Translations under genes and position numbers: made by a program
Part shown: positions 40,939-49,262 of the stretch, piece by piece
How the letters are laid out: every line of letters starts with the position of its first letter
Position numbering within the stretch: position 1 is the first letter of the stretch
DNA from: Gemmatimonadaceae bacterium
GTDB lineage: Bacteria; Gemmatimonadota; Gemmatimonadetes; Gemmatimonadales; Gemmatimonadaceae
DNA length: 64,000 bases
NCBI GenBank assembly: GCA_040882285.1
Contig: JBBEBQ010000019.1
Span: forward strand, 1-64,000
Direction: 5' to 3'
The notes under the pieces: generated by a model
What the model saw: only the letters and a program-made list of their open reading frames with translations
Told to the model about the DNA's origin: nothing
The model's database searches: none

Positions 40939-42224
40939 TGTCCGTCAAGTCCAATTCACCCGAGTCGCCGTTCGGGCCGTCGCTCGACCGCCGTCGCCGG
41001 ATCGTCCGGGGCTCGGTGATCGCCGGGCTCATCATCGTCGCTCTCGGCGCTACCGTGCTCATCACGCGCGGCGACGAGAAGCAGCCGGTGCAAGCCGACG
41101 AGCACGCGGGGCACGGCGGCGTGCCCGCGGGCAGCGACAGCGGTAGGGCGGTGCTGCTGAGCGCGAGCGAGGCTGAGCGCATCGGCGTGACGTACGCGAC
41201 CGTCGAAGCCGGCTTCGTCGCGAGCACGATACGAACGGTGGGCCAGGTCACCTTCGACGAAGCGCGCGTCAAGACCATCTCGCCGAAGATCGACGGCTGG
41301 ATCGAGCAGCTGTACGTCAACTCCACGGGACAGTACGTGGGTCGCGGGCAGGCGCTGTTCACGATTTACTCGCCGATGCTCGTCGCCACGCAGGACGAGC
41401 TACTGCTGGCGAGGCGCCTCGCCGCCGACGTGAGTGCCGGCTCGGACGAGGCGAAGCGCTACGCGGACGGGCTGGTGGCCGCCGCGCGCCGGCGGCTGCT
41501 GTACTGGGACGTGAGCCCGGCGGAGATCGCCCAGATCGAGCGAACCGGAGTCGCGAAGCGGAGCCTGACCCTGCGCTCGCCCGTGAGCGGCTACGTGATC
41601 GAGAAGGCGGTGTTCGGTGGACAGCGCGTCATGGCGGGCGACGCGATGTACAAGGTCGCCGACTTGAGCGTCGTGTGGGTCGAGGGTGAGGTGTTCGAGC
41701 GCGACCTGCACGCGATCAGCCTCGGGCAGCAGGCGAGCGCGCAATTCGAGGCGCTGCCGGGAGAGGAGCGCAGCGGCCGGATCACGTACATCTATCCCAC
41801 GCTGAATCCGGAGACGCGCACGGTGCGCGTGCGCGTGGCGCTGTCGAACGCGAACGGACACCTCAAGCCCGGCATGTACGCCACGCTCTCGGTCCCCGCG
41901 TCGGGCAGGGCGCGGCCATCGCTCTCGGTGCCGCGGGGCGCCGTGCTGTCCACGGGAGAGCGGAACATCGTGTTCGTCAAGCGTCCGGACGGGAAGCTCG
42001 AGCCCCGGTTCGTCACGCTCGGCGCCGCCGGTGAAGACAAGATCGAGATACTCAGCGGGCTCGCGGTCGGCGAGCAGGTGGTCGCCTCCGCGACGTTCCT
42101 CGTGGACGCGGAGTCGAACCTCGGCACTTTGATGGGCGGCATGGGGAACATGCCGGGAATGGAGATGACCGCTCCGTCCGCCGGTCCCGCGCCGGCGCCC
42201 GCTCCCCCAACCCGTCCGGAATAG
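40938..42224 (+). CDS. cusB: RND efflux periplasmic adaptor (CusB-like)
   Basis: A 428-residue membrane-fusion protein with an N-terminal membrane anchor (SVIAGLIIVALGATVLI). The lipoyl/barrel core shows GQVTFDEARVKTISPKIDGW, then VGRGQALFTIYSP and GYVIEKAVFGGQRVMAGDAM, and the beta-barrel piece SGRITYIYPTLNPETRTVRV. HAGHGG after the anchor and the Met-rich tail GGMGNMPGMEM are metal-binding features of the Cus/copper branch. ATG 40938 overlaps the channel gene stop; the pump gene follows 12 bases later with an AGGAGGAG ribosome binding site. It links pump and channel and may hand copper over. Confidence 0.9.
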   Translation: MSVKSNSPESPFGPSLDRRRRIVRGSVIAGLIIVALGATVLITRGDEKQPVQADEHAGHGGVPAGSDSGRAVLLSASEAERIGVTYATVEAGFVASTIRTVGQVTFDEARVKTISPKIDGWIEQLYVNSTGQYVGRGQALFTIYSPMLVATQDELLLARRLAADVSAGSDEAKRYADGLVAAARRRLLYWDVSPAEIAQIERTGVAKRSLTLRSPVSGYVIEKAVFGGQRVMAGDAMYKVADLSVVWVEGEVFERDLHAISLGQQASAQFEALPGEERSGRITYIYPTLNPETRTVRVRVALSNANGHLKPGMYATLSVPASGRARPSLSVPRGAVLSTGERNIVFVKRPDGKLEPRFVTLGAAGEDKIEILSGLAVGEQVVASATFLVDAESNLGTLMGGMGNMPGMEMTAPSAGPAPAPAPPTRPE

Positions 42225-42236
42225 GAGGAGCGAGCG

Positions 42237-45200
42237 ATGCTTGCGCGCGTGATTCAGTGGTCGATCGCCAACCGGCTCATCGTCCTACTCGCGACGGCGG
42301 CGGCTGTCGCCGGCGGCCTCTGGGCCATCCGGGAGACGCCGCTCGAGGCGCTGCCGGACCTGTCGGACGTGCAGGTCATCGTGCAGACCGATTACGGCGA
42401 GCAGGCGCCGCGCATAGTCGAGGACCAGGTCACCTACCCGATCGCGGCGGAGATGCTGAAGGTCCCGGGCGCGCGTACCGTGCGCGGCTACTCGTTCTTC
42501 GGCGTGTCGTTCGTGTACATCATCTTCGACGACGACACCGATCTGTACTGGGCGCGCACCCGGGTGGTGGAGTACCTGGACGGACTCAAGGGCCGGCTGC
42601 CCGCGACCGTCGCGCCCCAGCTCGGTCCGGACGCGACCGGCCTCGGCTGGGTGTACCAGTACGCGATCGAGGACACGACGGGCCGGCTGAACCTGTCGGA
42701 GCTGCGCGGGCTGCAGGACTGGTATCTGCGCTACGCGCTGACGTCGGTGCCCGGCGTCGCCGAGGTCGCGTCGGTCGGCGGCTTCGAGAAGCAATACCAG
42801 GTCGATCTCGATCCGGCCAAGTTGCTGGCGTACCGCATCCCGGTGACCACGGTGATGGCCGCACTGCAGAACGCCAACGCCGACGTCGGGGCGATGGTCA
42901 TGGAGCTGTCCGAGCGCGAGTACATGGTGCGCGGGCTCGGCTATCTCCGCTCGATGAGCGACATCGAGAACGTCGTCGTGGCCGCGACCGCGGACGGCAC
43001 GCCCGTGCGCGTAGCCGAGCTGGGCCGCGTGTCCACGGGGCCCGCCGTGCGGCGCGGAATCGCCGATCTCGACGGGCGCGGAGACGCGGTGGGCGGAATC
43101 GTGATTATGCGGTTCGGCGAGAACGCGCTCACCACGATCGAGCGGGTGAAGGCGAAGCTCGCGGAAGCGCAGAAAGGACTGCCTCCGGGCGTGAAGATCA
43201 TTCCGGTGTACGACCGGAGCGAACTGATCCTGGAATCCATCTCGACGCTGCGGCACAAGCTGCTCGAGGAATCGTTGATCGTCGCGCTCGTGTGCATCGT
43301 GTTCCTGCTGCATCTGCGCAGCGCGCTGGTCGCGATCGTGACGATCCCCGTCGGCATCCTGCTCGCGTTCGTGGGCATGCGATTCGTCGGCGTGGGCGCC
43401 GACATCATGTCGCTCGGCGGAATCGCGATCGCGATCGGGGCGATGATAGACGCGGCGATCGTGATGATCGAGAACATGCACAAGCATCTCGAGCGCGCCG
43501 TCGAGGTGAAGATCGGCCCGGACGCGGCGCAGCTCGCCAGGCTCGACACGGGGGTATTGTCGCTGCGCGAGCGGTGGACGGTGGCGAACGTCGCGGCGCG
43601 CGAGGTGGGGCCGGCCCTCTTCTTCTCGCTGCTGGTCGTGACCGTGTCGTTCCTGCCGGTGTTCACGCTCGAGGGGCAGGAGGGCCGGCTGTTCACGCCG
43701 CTCGCCTTCACCAAGACATTCGCGATGGCGGCCGCAAGCCTGCTCTCAGTGACGCTCGTGCCCGTGGCCATGGGGCTGTTCGTGCGCGGCAAGATCTGGC
43801 GCGAGCGGGCCAATCCCGTGAACCGCGCGCTGATCCGCGCGTACGACCCGGTGATCCGCTTCGTATTGCGGAACCGGTGGGAGGTGATCGCCGGCGCGGT
43901 GATCGTGGTGATCGTCTCGGCGATTCCATGGTCGCGCGTCGGCTCCGAGTTCATGCCGCCGATGGAAGAGGGGACGATCCTGTACATGCCGACGACGATG
44001 CCGGGGATCAGCATCGCGCGGGCGAAGGAGGCGCTGCGAATCCAGGACTCGATCCTGGCGACGTTCCCCGAAGTCGAGCGCGTGTTCGGCAAGGCCGGGC
44101 GCGCGGAGACCGCCACCGATCCCGCGGGGCTCGACATGTTCGAGACCACGATCACGCTGAAGAGCCGCGACAAGTGGCGTCCGGGAATGACGTACGACGG
44201 GCTGATCGCGCAGATGGATTCCGCGGTGCGGATGGCGGGAATCACCAATTCCTGGACGATGCCGATCCGCGGCCGGATCGACATGCTCGCCACGGGCATC
44301 CGCACGCCCGTCGGGATCAAGGTGTTCGGGCCGGACCTCGCGACGCTGGAGACAATCGGCAAGGAGATCGAGCAGGCCGTGCAAATGGTGCCGGGCACGC
44401 GGAGCGCGTTCGCCGAGCGCGCAATGTCGGGCTATTACCTGGACATCGACATCGACCGGGCGGCCGCCGCGCGGCACGGCCTGAACGTGGGGGACGTCCA
44501 GTCAGTGATCGCGAGCGCGATCGGCGGGATGGTGGTGACGCAGACGGTCGAGGGACGGGAGCGGTACGGCGTGCGCGTGCGGTACATGCAGGATTTCCGC
44601 GACACGCCCGAGCAGCTTGCAACGGTGCTGGTGCCGGTGAGCCACACCGGCGGCGCCGCGGCGTCCGGGATGGCCGGGATGGGCGGGGCGATGCCCGCGG
44701 CCCCGGCCCAGGCGGGCGTGGCGCAGGTCCCGCTCGGCGAGCTGGCGACCATCCGGAAAGTCGCGGGGCCGATGGTGGTCCGCACCGAGGACGCGCAGCC
44801 CACGGCCTGGGTGTTCGTGGACGTGACCGGCCGGGACATCGGCGGGTACGTGGCCGACGCGCAGAAGATGGTGGAGGACATGGTCGCGCTGCCCACGGGC
44901 TACACCATCGCGTGGAGCGGGCAGTACGAGTACATGCTGCGGGTGCGGGAGAAGATGAAGATCGTGGTGCCGGCTACGCTGGCGGTGATCTTCCTGCTGC
45001 TGTACTTCAATTTCCGGAGCGTGGGCGAGTCGCTCATCGTGATGCTGTCGCTGCCGTTCGCGCTCGTCGGCGGCGTCTGGTTCATGTGGCTGCTCGGCTA
45101 CAACTGGTCGGTGGCGGTGGCGATCGGGTTCATCGCGCTCGCGGGAGTGGCCGCCGAGACTGGGGTGGTGATGCTCATCTACCTGGACCACGCCTGGCGC

Positions 45201-45518
45201 GCGCGCCAGGAGACCGTGCGGCGGCCGACGACGCGGGACCTGTACGACGCGGTGCTCGAGGGCGCGGTGGAGCGGGTGCGGCCGAAGATGATGACGGTGA
45301 CGGCGATCACGGCCGGACTGTTGCCGATCATGTGGGGCGGAGGGGCGGGGGCGAGCGTGATGCAGCGGATCGCGGCTCCCATGGTCGGCGGAATGGTCTC
45401 GAGCACGGTGCTCACGTTGGTCGTGATTCCTGCCGTGTATGCTCTTTGGAAGGAATGGGAGATGGCGAGGGCGGAAGAGCGGGGGATCGCGGCAGTTCCG
45501 GAGACGGTGCCGGCGTAG
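42237..45518 (+). CDS. cusA: heavy-metal RND efflux pump (CusA-like)
   Basis: A 1093-residue proton-driven pump with twelve transmembrane helices (first after the start ANRLIVLLATAAAVAGGLW, others about 337-360, 365-400, 450-520 and the C-terminal third). Cus-type features are LYMPTTMPGISIARAK, LDMFETTITLK and RIDMLATGIRTPVGIKVFG, where methionines of copper pumps are placed. An unusual insert of about 25 residues (SGMAGMGGAMPAAPAQAG) lies in the second periplasmic half, near residues 805-830. The pump moves Cu(I)/Ag(I) out of the periplasm or cytosol. The stop TAG is directly followed by palindromic element A. Confidence 0.92.
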   Translation: MLARVIQWSIANRLIVLLATAAAVAGGLWAIRETPLEALPDLSDVQVIVQTDYGEQAPRIVEDQVTYPIAAEMLKVPGARTVRGYSFFGVSFVYIIFDDDTDLYWARTRVVEYLDGLKGRLPATVAPQLGPDATGLGWVYQYAIEDTTGRLNLSELRGLQDWYLRYALTSVPGVAEVASVGGFEKQYQVDLDPAKLLAYRIPVTTVMAALQNANADVGAMVMELSEREYMVRGLGYLRSMSDIENVVVAATADGTPVRVAELGRVSTGPAVRRGIADLDGRGDAVGGIVIMRFGENALTTIERVKAKLAEAQKGLPPGVKIIPVYDRSELILESISTLRHKLLEESLIVALVCIVFLLHLRSALVAIVTIPVGILLAFVGMRFVGVGADIMSLGGIAIAIGAMIDAAIVMIENMHKHLERAVEVKIGPDAAQLARLDTGVLSLRERWTVANVAAREVGPALFFSLLVVTVSFLPVFTLEGQEGRLFTPLAFTKTFAMAAASLLSVTLVPVAMGLFVRGKIWRERANPVNRALIRAYDPVIRFVLRNRWEVIAGAVIVVIVSAIPWSRVGSEFMPPMEEGTILYMPTTMPGISIARAKEALRIQDSILATFPEVERVFGKAGRAETATDPAGLDMFETTITLKSRDKWRPGMTYDGLIAQMDSAVRMAGITNSWTMPIRGRIDMLATGIRTPVGIKVFGPDLATLETIGKEIEQAVQMVPGTRSAFAERAMSGYYLDIDIDRAAAARHGLNVGDVQSVIASAIGGMVVTQTVEGRERYGVRVRYMQDFRDTPEQLATVLVPVSHTGGAAASGMAGMGGAMPAAPAQAGVAQVPLGELATIRKVAGPMVVRTEDAQPTAWVFVDVTGRDIGGYVADAQKMVEDMVALPTGYTIAWSGQYEYMLRVREKMKIVVPATLAVIFLLLYFNFRSVGESLIVMLSLPFALVGGVWFMWLLGYNWSVAVAIGFIALAGVAAETGVVMLIYLDHAWRARQETVRRPTTRDLYDAVLEGAVERVRPKMMTVTAITAGLLPIMWGGGAGASVMQRIAAPMVGGMVSSTVLTLVVIPAVYALWKEWEMARAEERGIAAVPETVPA

Positions 45519-45665
45519 GAAGAGCGGAGAGCGTTGTGCGTTGACCGTTGAACCGTGGACCGTTAGGACGTTTACGGCGGTGGGCACAACCATTCGGTTC
45601 CCACCGCAGTCACGTCCCAACGCGAAACAGAACAACGGTCAACGCACAACGCTCTCCGCTCTTCC
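45518..45665. repeat. palindromic intergenic element A with 33-bp perfect arms
   Basis: Left arm 45518-45550 and right arm 45633-45665 are perfect reverse complements over 33 bases. The centre also pairs (GGACGT..ACGGCGGTGGG about 45567-45584 with CCCACCGCAGT..ACGTCC about 45600-45618), leaving a small AACC/GGTT tip, so nearly all 148 bases form one hairpin. The arms hold 7-base-spaced words (GCGTTGT, GCGTTGA, CCGTTGA, then CCGTGG and CCGTTA). No target duplication was seen. Element B near 38.9 kb is its diverged relative. Confidence 0.92.
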
Positions 45666-45693
45666 CCCGGTCGGTCTTTACCTTTTACTCCCT

Positions 45694-46629
45694 ATGCCGC
45701 GTCTCATCCGCCGCCCCGGCGACGTTCCCGCGCGTTCCCTATGGCAGCGCGTGCGCGACGTCGCGCTCATGGACGTCGCCGTGCTGGCGAAAGGCGGCGT
45801 CAGTGCGGGCTCGCTCGAGCGCGTCGAGGGGATCCTGCTCGAGGCCGACCTCGGCGTCGCGACCACCATGCAGCTCGTGGCGGAGCTCGAGCGGCTCGCC
45901 AAGCTCGGGAAGATCCGTACCGAGCCCGAGTTCCGCGAAGCGCTCCGCTCGGGGATCGAAGCCTCGCTGCGAGCGGGGAACAGCGATCCCGCGCTGCGGC
46001 TTGCGCCGTCGGCGCCCACGGTCATTCTGGTGATCGGCGTGAACGGAGCCGGGAAGACGACATTTGTCGGCAAGCTCGCGTCGCGTCTGCGTCAGCAGGG
46101 CATGAACAAGATCGTCATCGGCGCGGCCGACACGTTCCGCGCGGGCGCGGTGGATCAGCTCCGGCAGTGGTCCGATCGCGCCGGCGCGGAGTTCGTCGGC
46201 GCGCGCGCCGGAACCGACCCCGCGTCCGTCGCGTTCGAGAGCGTGGACGCGGCCGTCGTCCGCGGAGCCGACGTCGCGATCATCGACACCGCCGGCCGGC
46301 TGCACACGAGCGACGCGCTGCTCGAGGAGATGCGGAAGATCCACCGCGTCGTGGGGAAGCGGCTGCCCGGCGCGCCGCACGAGACGTTGCTCGTGCTCGA
46401 CGGAACGATCGGCCAGAATGCCATCGCCCAGGCCACCACTTTCTCCTCCGCCGTTCCCATCACCGGTATCGTGATGAACAAGTTGGACGGCTCCGCGCGC
46501 GGCGGGATAGTCGTCGCGGTGCACCAGGCGCTCGACGTTCCGGTCAAGTTTCTCGGCGTGGGTGAGAAGCTGGATGATCTCGTCCCGTTCGATCCCGCCG
46601 AGTTTGCCCGCGAAGTGATCGGCGACTGA
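45694..46629 (+). CDS. ftsY: signal recognition particle receptor FtsY
   Basis: A 311-residue SRP GTPase with the N domain (VAVLAKGGVSAGSLERVEGI) and the NG core: GVNGAGKTTFVGKLA (G1), DTFRAGAVDQL (G2), DTAGRLHT (G3), MNKLDGSARGG (G4, with N where many FtsY have T) and KFLGVGEKLDDLVPFD at the end. No long acidic A domain is present, which is common in this type of bacterium. It docks ribosome-bound SRP at the membrane. ATG 45694 starts the N domain; the frame is open upstream through element A. The stop overlaps recG (TGATG). Confidence 0.95.
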   Translation: MPRLIRRPGDVPARSLWQRVRDVALMDVAVLAKGGVSAGSLERVEGILLEADLGVATTMQLVAELERLAKLGKIRTEPEFREALRSGIEASLRAGNSDPALRLAPSAPTVILVIGVNGAGKTTFVGKLASRLRQQGMNKIVIGAADTFRAGAVDQLRQWSDRAGAEFVGARAGTDPASVAFESVDAAVVRGADVAIIDTAGRLHTSDALLEEMRKIHRVVGKRLPGAPHETLLVLDGTIGQNAIAQATTFSSAVPITGIVMNKLDGSARGGIVVAVHQALDVPVKFLGVGEKLDDLVPFDPAEFAREVIGD

Positions 46630-48707
46630 TGTCGCCGGCGGGGCGGGTCGCACTGGACACGCCGGTCGGGTATCTCAAGGGCGTCGGCCCAATCCGCGCC
46701 GAGGCATTTCGCAAGCTCGGGATCACGAAGGCGGGCGATCTGCTCTTTCACATCCCGCACCGGTACGAGGACGCGAGCACCATCTCCACGATCGCGTCCG
46801 TCGACGTCGGCATGGACGCGACGATCGTCGGCAAGGTGATCTCCAAGGGGGTTCTGCCGACTCGCAAAGGGCTGCGGATCTTTCAGGCCGTGATCCAGGA
46901 TCGGAGCGGCATGCTCGAGGCCGCCTGGCCGGGGCAGCCGTTCCTCGACCGCTCGATCGACAAGGGCGACCTGCTGCTGCTGAGCGGACCGGTCCGGTTC
47001 TATCACGGGCGGCAGCTCGCGCCTCGCGAGTACGTGAACTTCGGGCCCGACGACCCGGGCGCGGCTCCGGGCCGCGTGTTCGCGGTGTATCCGGCGACGG
47101 AAGGGCTGACGTTCCGGACGATCCGCTCGATCATCGACGCGCATCTCGACCAGCTCCTGGCGCGCACCACTGACCATGTCCCGCGCGCGGTGCTGAAGGA
47201 GCTCTCCCTGCCCGCGCTGCCGGACGCGCTCCGCATGGTGCACCGGCCCACGTCGATCCGCGAAGCGGAGCAGGGGCGCGACCGGCTCGCGTTCGACGAG
47301 CTGATGTTTCTGCAGCTGCTCCACCGCCGGGCGCACGCGCTCGCGCGCACCGCGCGCCGTGGCATCCGGTTCGTGAACAAGAGGGAATTGACGACGAAGC
47401 TCAAGTCGGAGCTGCCGTTCGAGCTGACCGGCGCGCAGGTGCGCGTGCTGCGCGAGATCTTCGCGGACATGTGCGGCGACCGACGCATGCACCGGCTGCT
47501 CCAGGGGGACGTCGGCAGCGGGAAGACGATCGTCGCGCTGTTCGCCGCGCTGCTCGCGTACGAGAACGGCTATCAGGCGGCGATCATGGCGCCCACGGAG
47601 CTGCTCGCCGAGCAGCATCACCGGACGCTGCACCGGCTGCTCGCGCCGCTCGCGATCGAGCCGCTGCTGCTGACCGGGAGCGTGAAGACCAGGACGCGCG
47701 CGCCGCTGGAGGCACGGCTGAAGACCGAGGAGCCGGTGATCGCGGTCGGGACTCACGCCCTCGTGCAGACGACCACTGCCTTCGGCAAGCTGGGCTTCGT
47801 CGCGATAGACGAGCAGCATCGGTTCGGCGTGGAGCAGCGCGCGGCGCTGGCGAAGAAAGGACAGGCGCCCGACGTGCTGCTGCTGAGCGCCACGCCGATT
47901 CCGCGGTCGCTCGCGCTCACCGTGTATGGCGATCTCGACGTGAGCACTCTTGACGAGCGGCCACCCGGGCGCCGTCCGGTGACCACGGTCCTGCGGCGGG
48001 AGAGCGGGCGCGAAAAGGTGCTCGCATTCGTCCGCTCGCAGGTGGAGGAAGGGCGGCAGGCGTACGTGGTGTACCCCGTGATCGAGGAATCGGAGAAGAC
48101 CGACCTGAAAGCGGCGACGACGATGTTCGAGCAGCTCTCGGCGGGCGCGTTCGCCGGGCTGCGCGTCGCGCTGCTGCACGGGCGGATTCCTTCCGATCAG
48201 CGCGAGAGCATCATGCGGCAGTTCCGCGACGGCGAAATCGACATCCTCGTCGCGACCACGGTAATCGAAGTCGGAATTGATGTCGCCAACGCCACGGTCA
48301 TGCTGATCGAGCACCCGGAGCGGTTCGGCCTGTCGCAGCTCCACCAGCTCCGCGGCAGGGTCGGCCGCGGGGCGGAAAGCTCCTACTGCATTCTGCTCGG
48401 CGAGGCCGGCCAGGAATCGATGGAGCGGCTCGAGTTGTTCGCGTCCACCGACGACGGCTTCGAGATCGCGCGCGCGGATCTCCGGATTCGCGGGATGGGC
48501 GACCTGTTCGGCCAGCAGCAGAGCGGGGAAGCGATGCTCCGGATCGCGGACCTCGTGCGCGACGAGAAGCTGAACGTGCTCGCGCGCGAGGCCGCCGAGA
48601 AAACGCTGGCGGACGACCCCGGGCTGGAGAAGCCGCAGAACTCCGGATTGAAGCGCGCGCTCAGCGCGCGATTCCCCCGGGCGCTGGAGCTGTTCCGGGT
48701 AGGCTAG
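46629..48707 (+). CDS. recG: ATP-dependent DNA helicase RecG
   Basis: A 692-residue branch-migration helicase. N-terminal wedge/OB region begins VGYLKGVGPIRAEAFRKLGI and has HIPHRYEDAST; the helicase core has LLQGDVGSGKTIVALFA (Walker A), IMAPTELLAEQHH, the RecG-specific DEQHRFGVEQR (motif II), LLSATPIPRSLALTVYGD, and motif VI region LHQLRGRVGRG. It processes stalled forks and recombination intermediates. The start overlaps the ftsY stop, and its end overlaps the convergent lipoprotein gene by four bases. Confidence 0.96.
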   Translation: MSPAGRVALDTPVGYLKGVGPIRAEAFRKLGITKAGDLLFHIPHRYEDASTISTIASVDVGMDATIVGKVISKGVLPTRKGLRIFQAVIQDRSGMLEAAWPGQPFLDRSIDKGDLLLLSGPVRFYHGRQLAPREYVNFGPDDPGAAPGRVFAVYPATEGLTFRTIRSIIDAHLDQLLARTTDHVPRAVLKELSLPALPDALRMVHRPTSIREAEQGRDRLAFDELMFLQLLHRRAHALARTARRGIRFVNKRELTTKLKSELPFELTGAQVRVLREIFADMCGDRRMHRLLQGDVGSGKTIVALFAALLAYENGYQAAIMAPTELLAEQHHRTLHRLLAPLAIEPLLLTGSVKTRTRAPLEARLKTEEPVIAVGTHALVQTTTAFGKLGFVAIDEQHRFGVEQRAALAKKGQAPDVLLLSATPIPRSLALTVYGDLDVSTLDERPPGRRPVTTVLRRESGREKVLAFVRSQVEEGRQAYVVYPVIEESEKTDLKAATTMFEQLSAGAFAGLRVALLHGRIPSDQRESIMRQFRDGEIDILVATTVIEVGIDVANATVMLIEHPERFGLSQLHQLRGRVGRGAESSYCILLGEAGQESMERLELFASTDDGFEIARADLRIRGMGDLFGQQQSGEAMLRIADLVRDEKLNVLAREAAEKTLADDPGLEKPQNSGLKRALSARFPRALELFRVG

Positions 48708-49258
48708 GGCGTCGGCGTCGCGAGCCGGCGCTTGATGCGCTCCAGCTCGGCATTGAGCCGCGCGATCTCGGCGTGCTGCGTCCGGATCACGCGGTCCCGC
48801 GCGGCGATCCCGGCCGGCGACGTGTCGCTGATGACGATCGTAGTGTCGCCCGAAACCTGGGCGGCTGCCTGCTCGGCGAGGACGATCTCGCGCGCGAGAT
48901 GTCGCAAAACGTTCGCCTGACCGCGGTACCACGCCGTCTTCTCCGACGTGAGGTACGAATCCAGCAACGCCCGTCCCTCCGCCCTGGCCGCCGCCGGGCT
49001 CCTGGGATCGAGCTTGTAAAGCGCGCGCCAGAACAGCACCTCTTCCGCCGCGCGGGTGCCCGGGTGGCGGCTCGCGAACGCGAGCAGCGTGCTGTCCGCG
49101 GCGCCGTGGCGGCCGGCGTTGGCGAGATCGTCGGTCGTGTTGAGCAGCGCCCCCCAGGCCTCAGGGCTCGGAGAGTCCGGGCCGGAGCGGGAGAAAGTCG
49201 CGCACGCGCTCAGCGTCGATACGGCCAGGAAGGCCGTGATGATTCTTGCGGTTCTCAT
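48704..49258 (-). CDS. small lipoprotein, helical, unknown function
   Basis: A 184-residue protein with a lipobox signal (VSTLSAC). The mature part is helical (TPR-like first half: AADSTLLAFASRHPGTRAAEEVLFWRAL-type spacing) and ends with a short coiled coil (RTQHAEIARLNAELERIKRR). ATG 49258 was chosen as the signal-peptide start. It lies four bases downstream of the sensor kinase gene on the same strand and may be a periplasmic partner of that system, similar in layout to small envelope-stress lipoproteins. No family assigned. Confidence 0.75.
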   Translation of the reverse strand: MRTARIITAFLAVSTLSACATFSRSGPDSPSPEAWGALLNTTDDLANAGRHGAADSTLLAFASRHPGTRAAEEVLFWRALYKLDPRSPAAARAEGRALLDSYLTSEKTAWYRGQANVLRHLAREIVLAEQAAAQVSGDTTIVISDTSPAGIAARDRVIRTQHAEIARLNAELERIKRRLATPTP

Positions 49259-49262
49259 GTCT

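Noticed and set aside
42257-45544. 1095-codon open frame in another plus-strand frame of the RND pump gene
   Set aside because: It is an Arg/Gly/Ala-rich shadow frame; the pump frame has all expected motifs.
46155-48932. 925-codon minus-strand frame opposite recG
   Set aside because: Antisense shadow; RecG motifs on the plus strand are complete.
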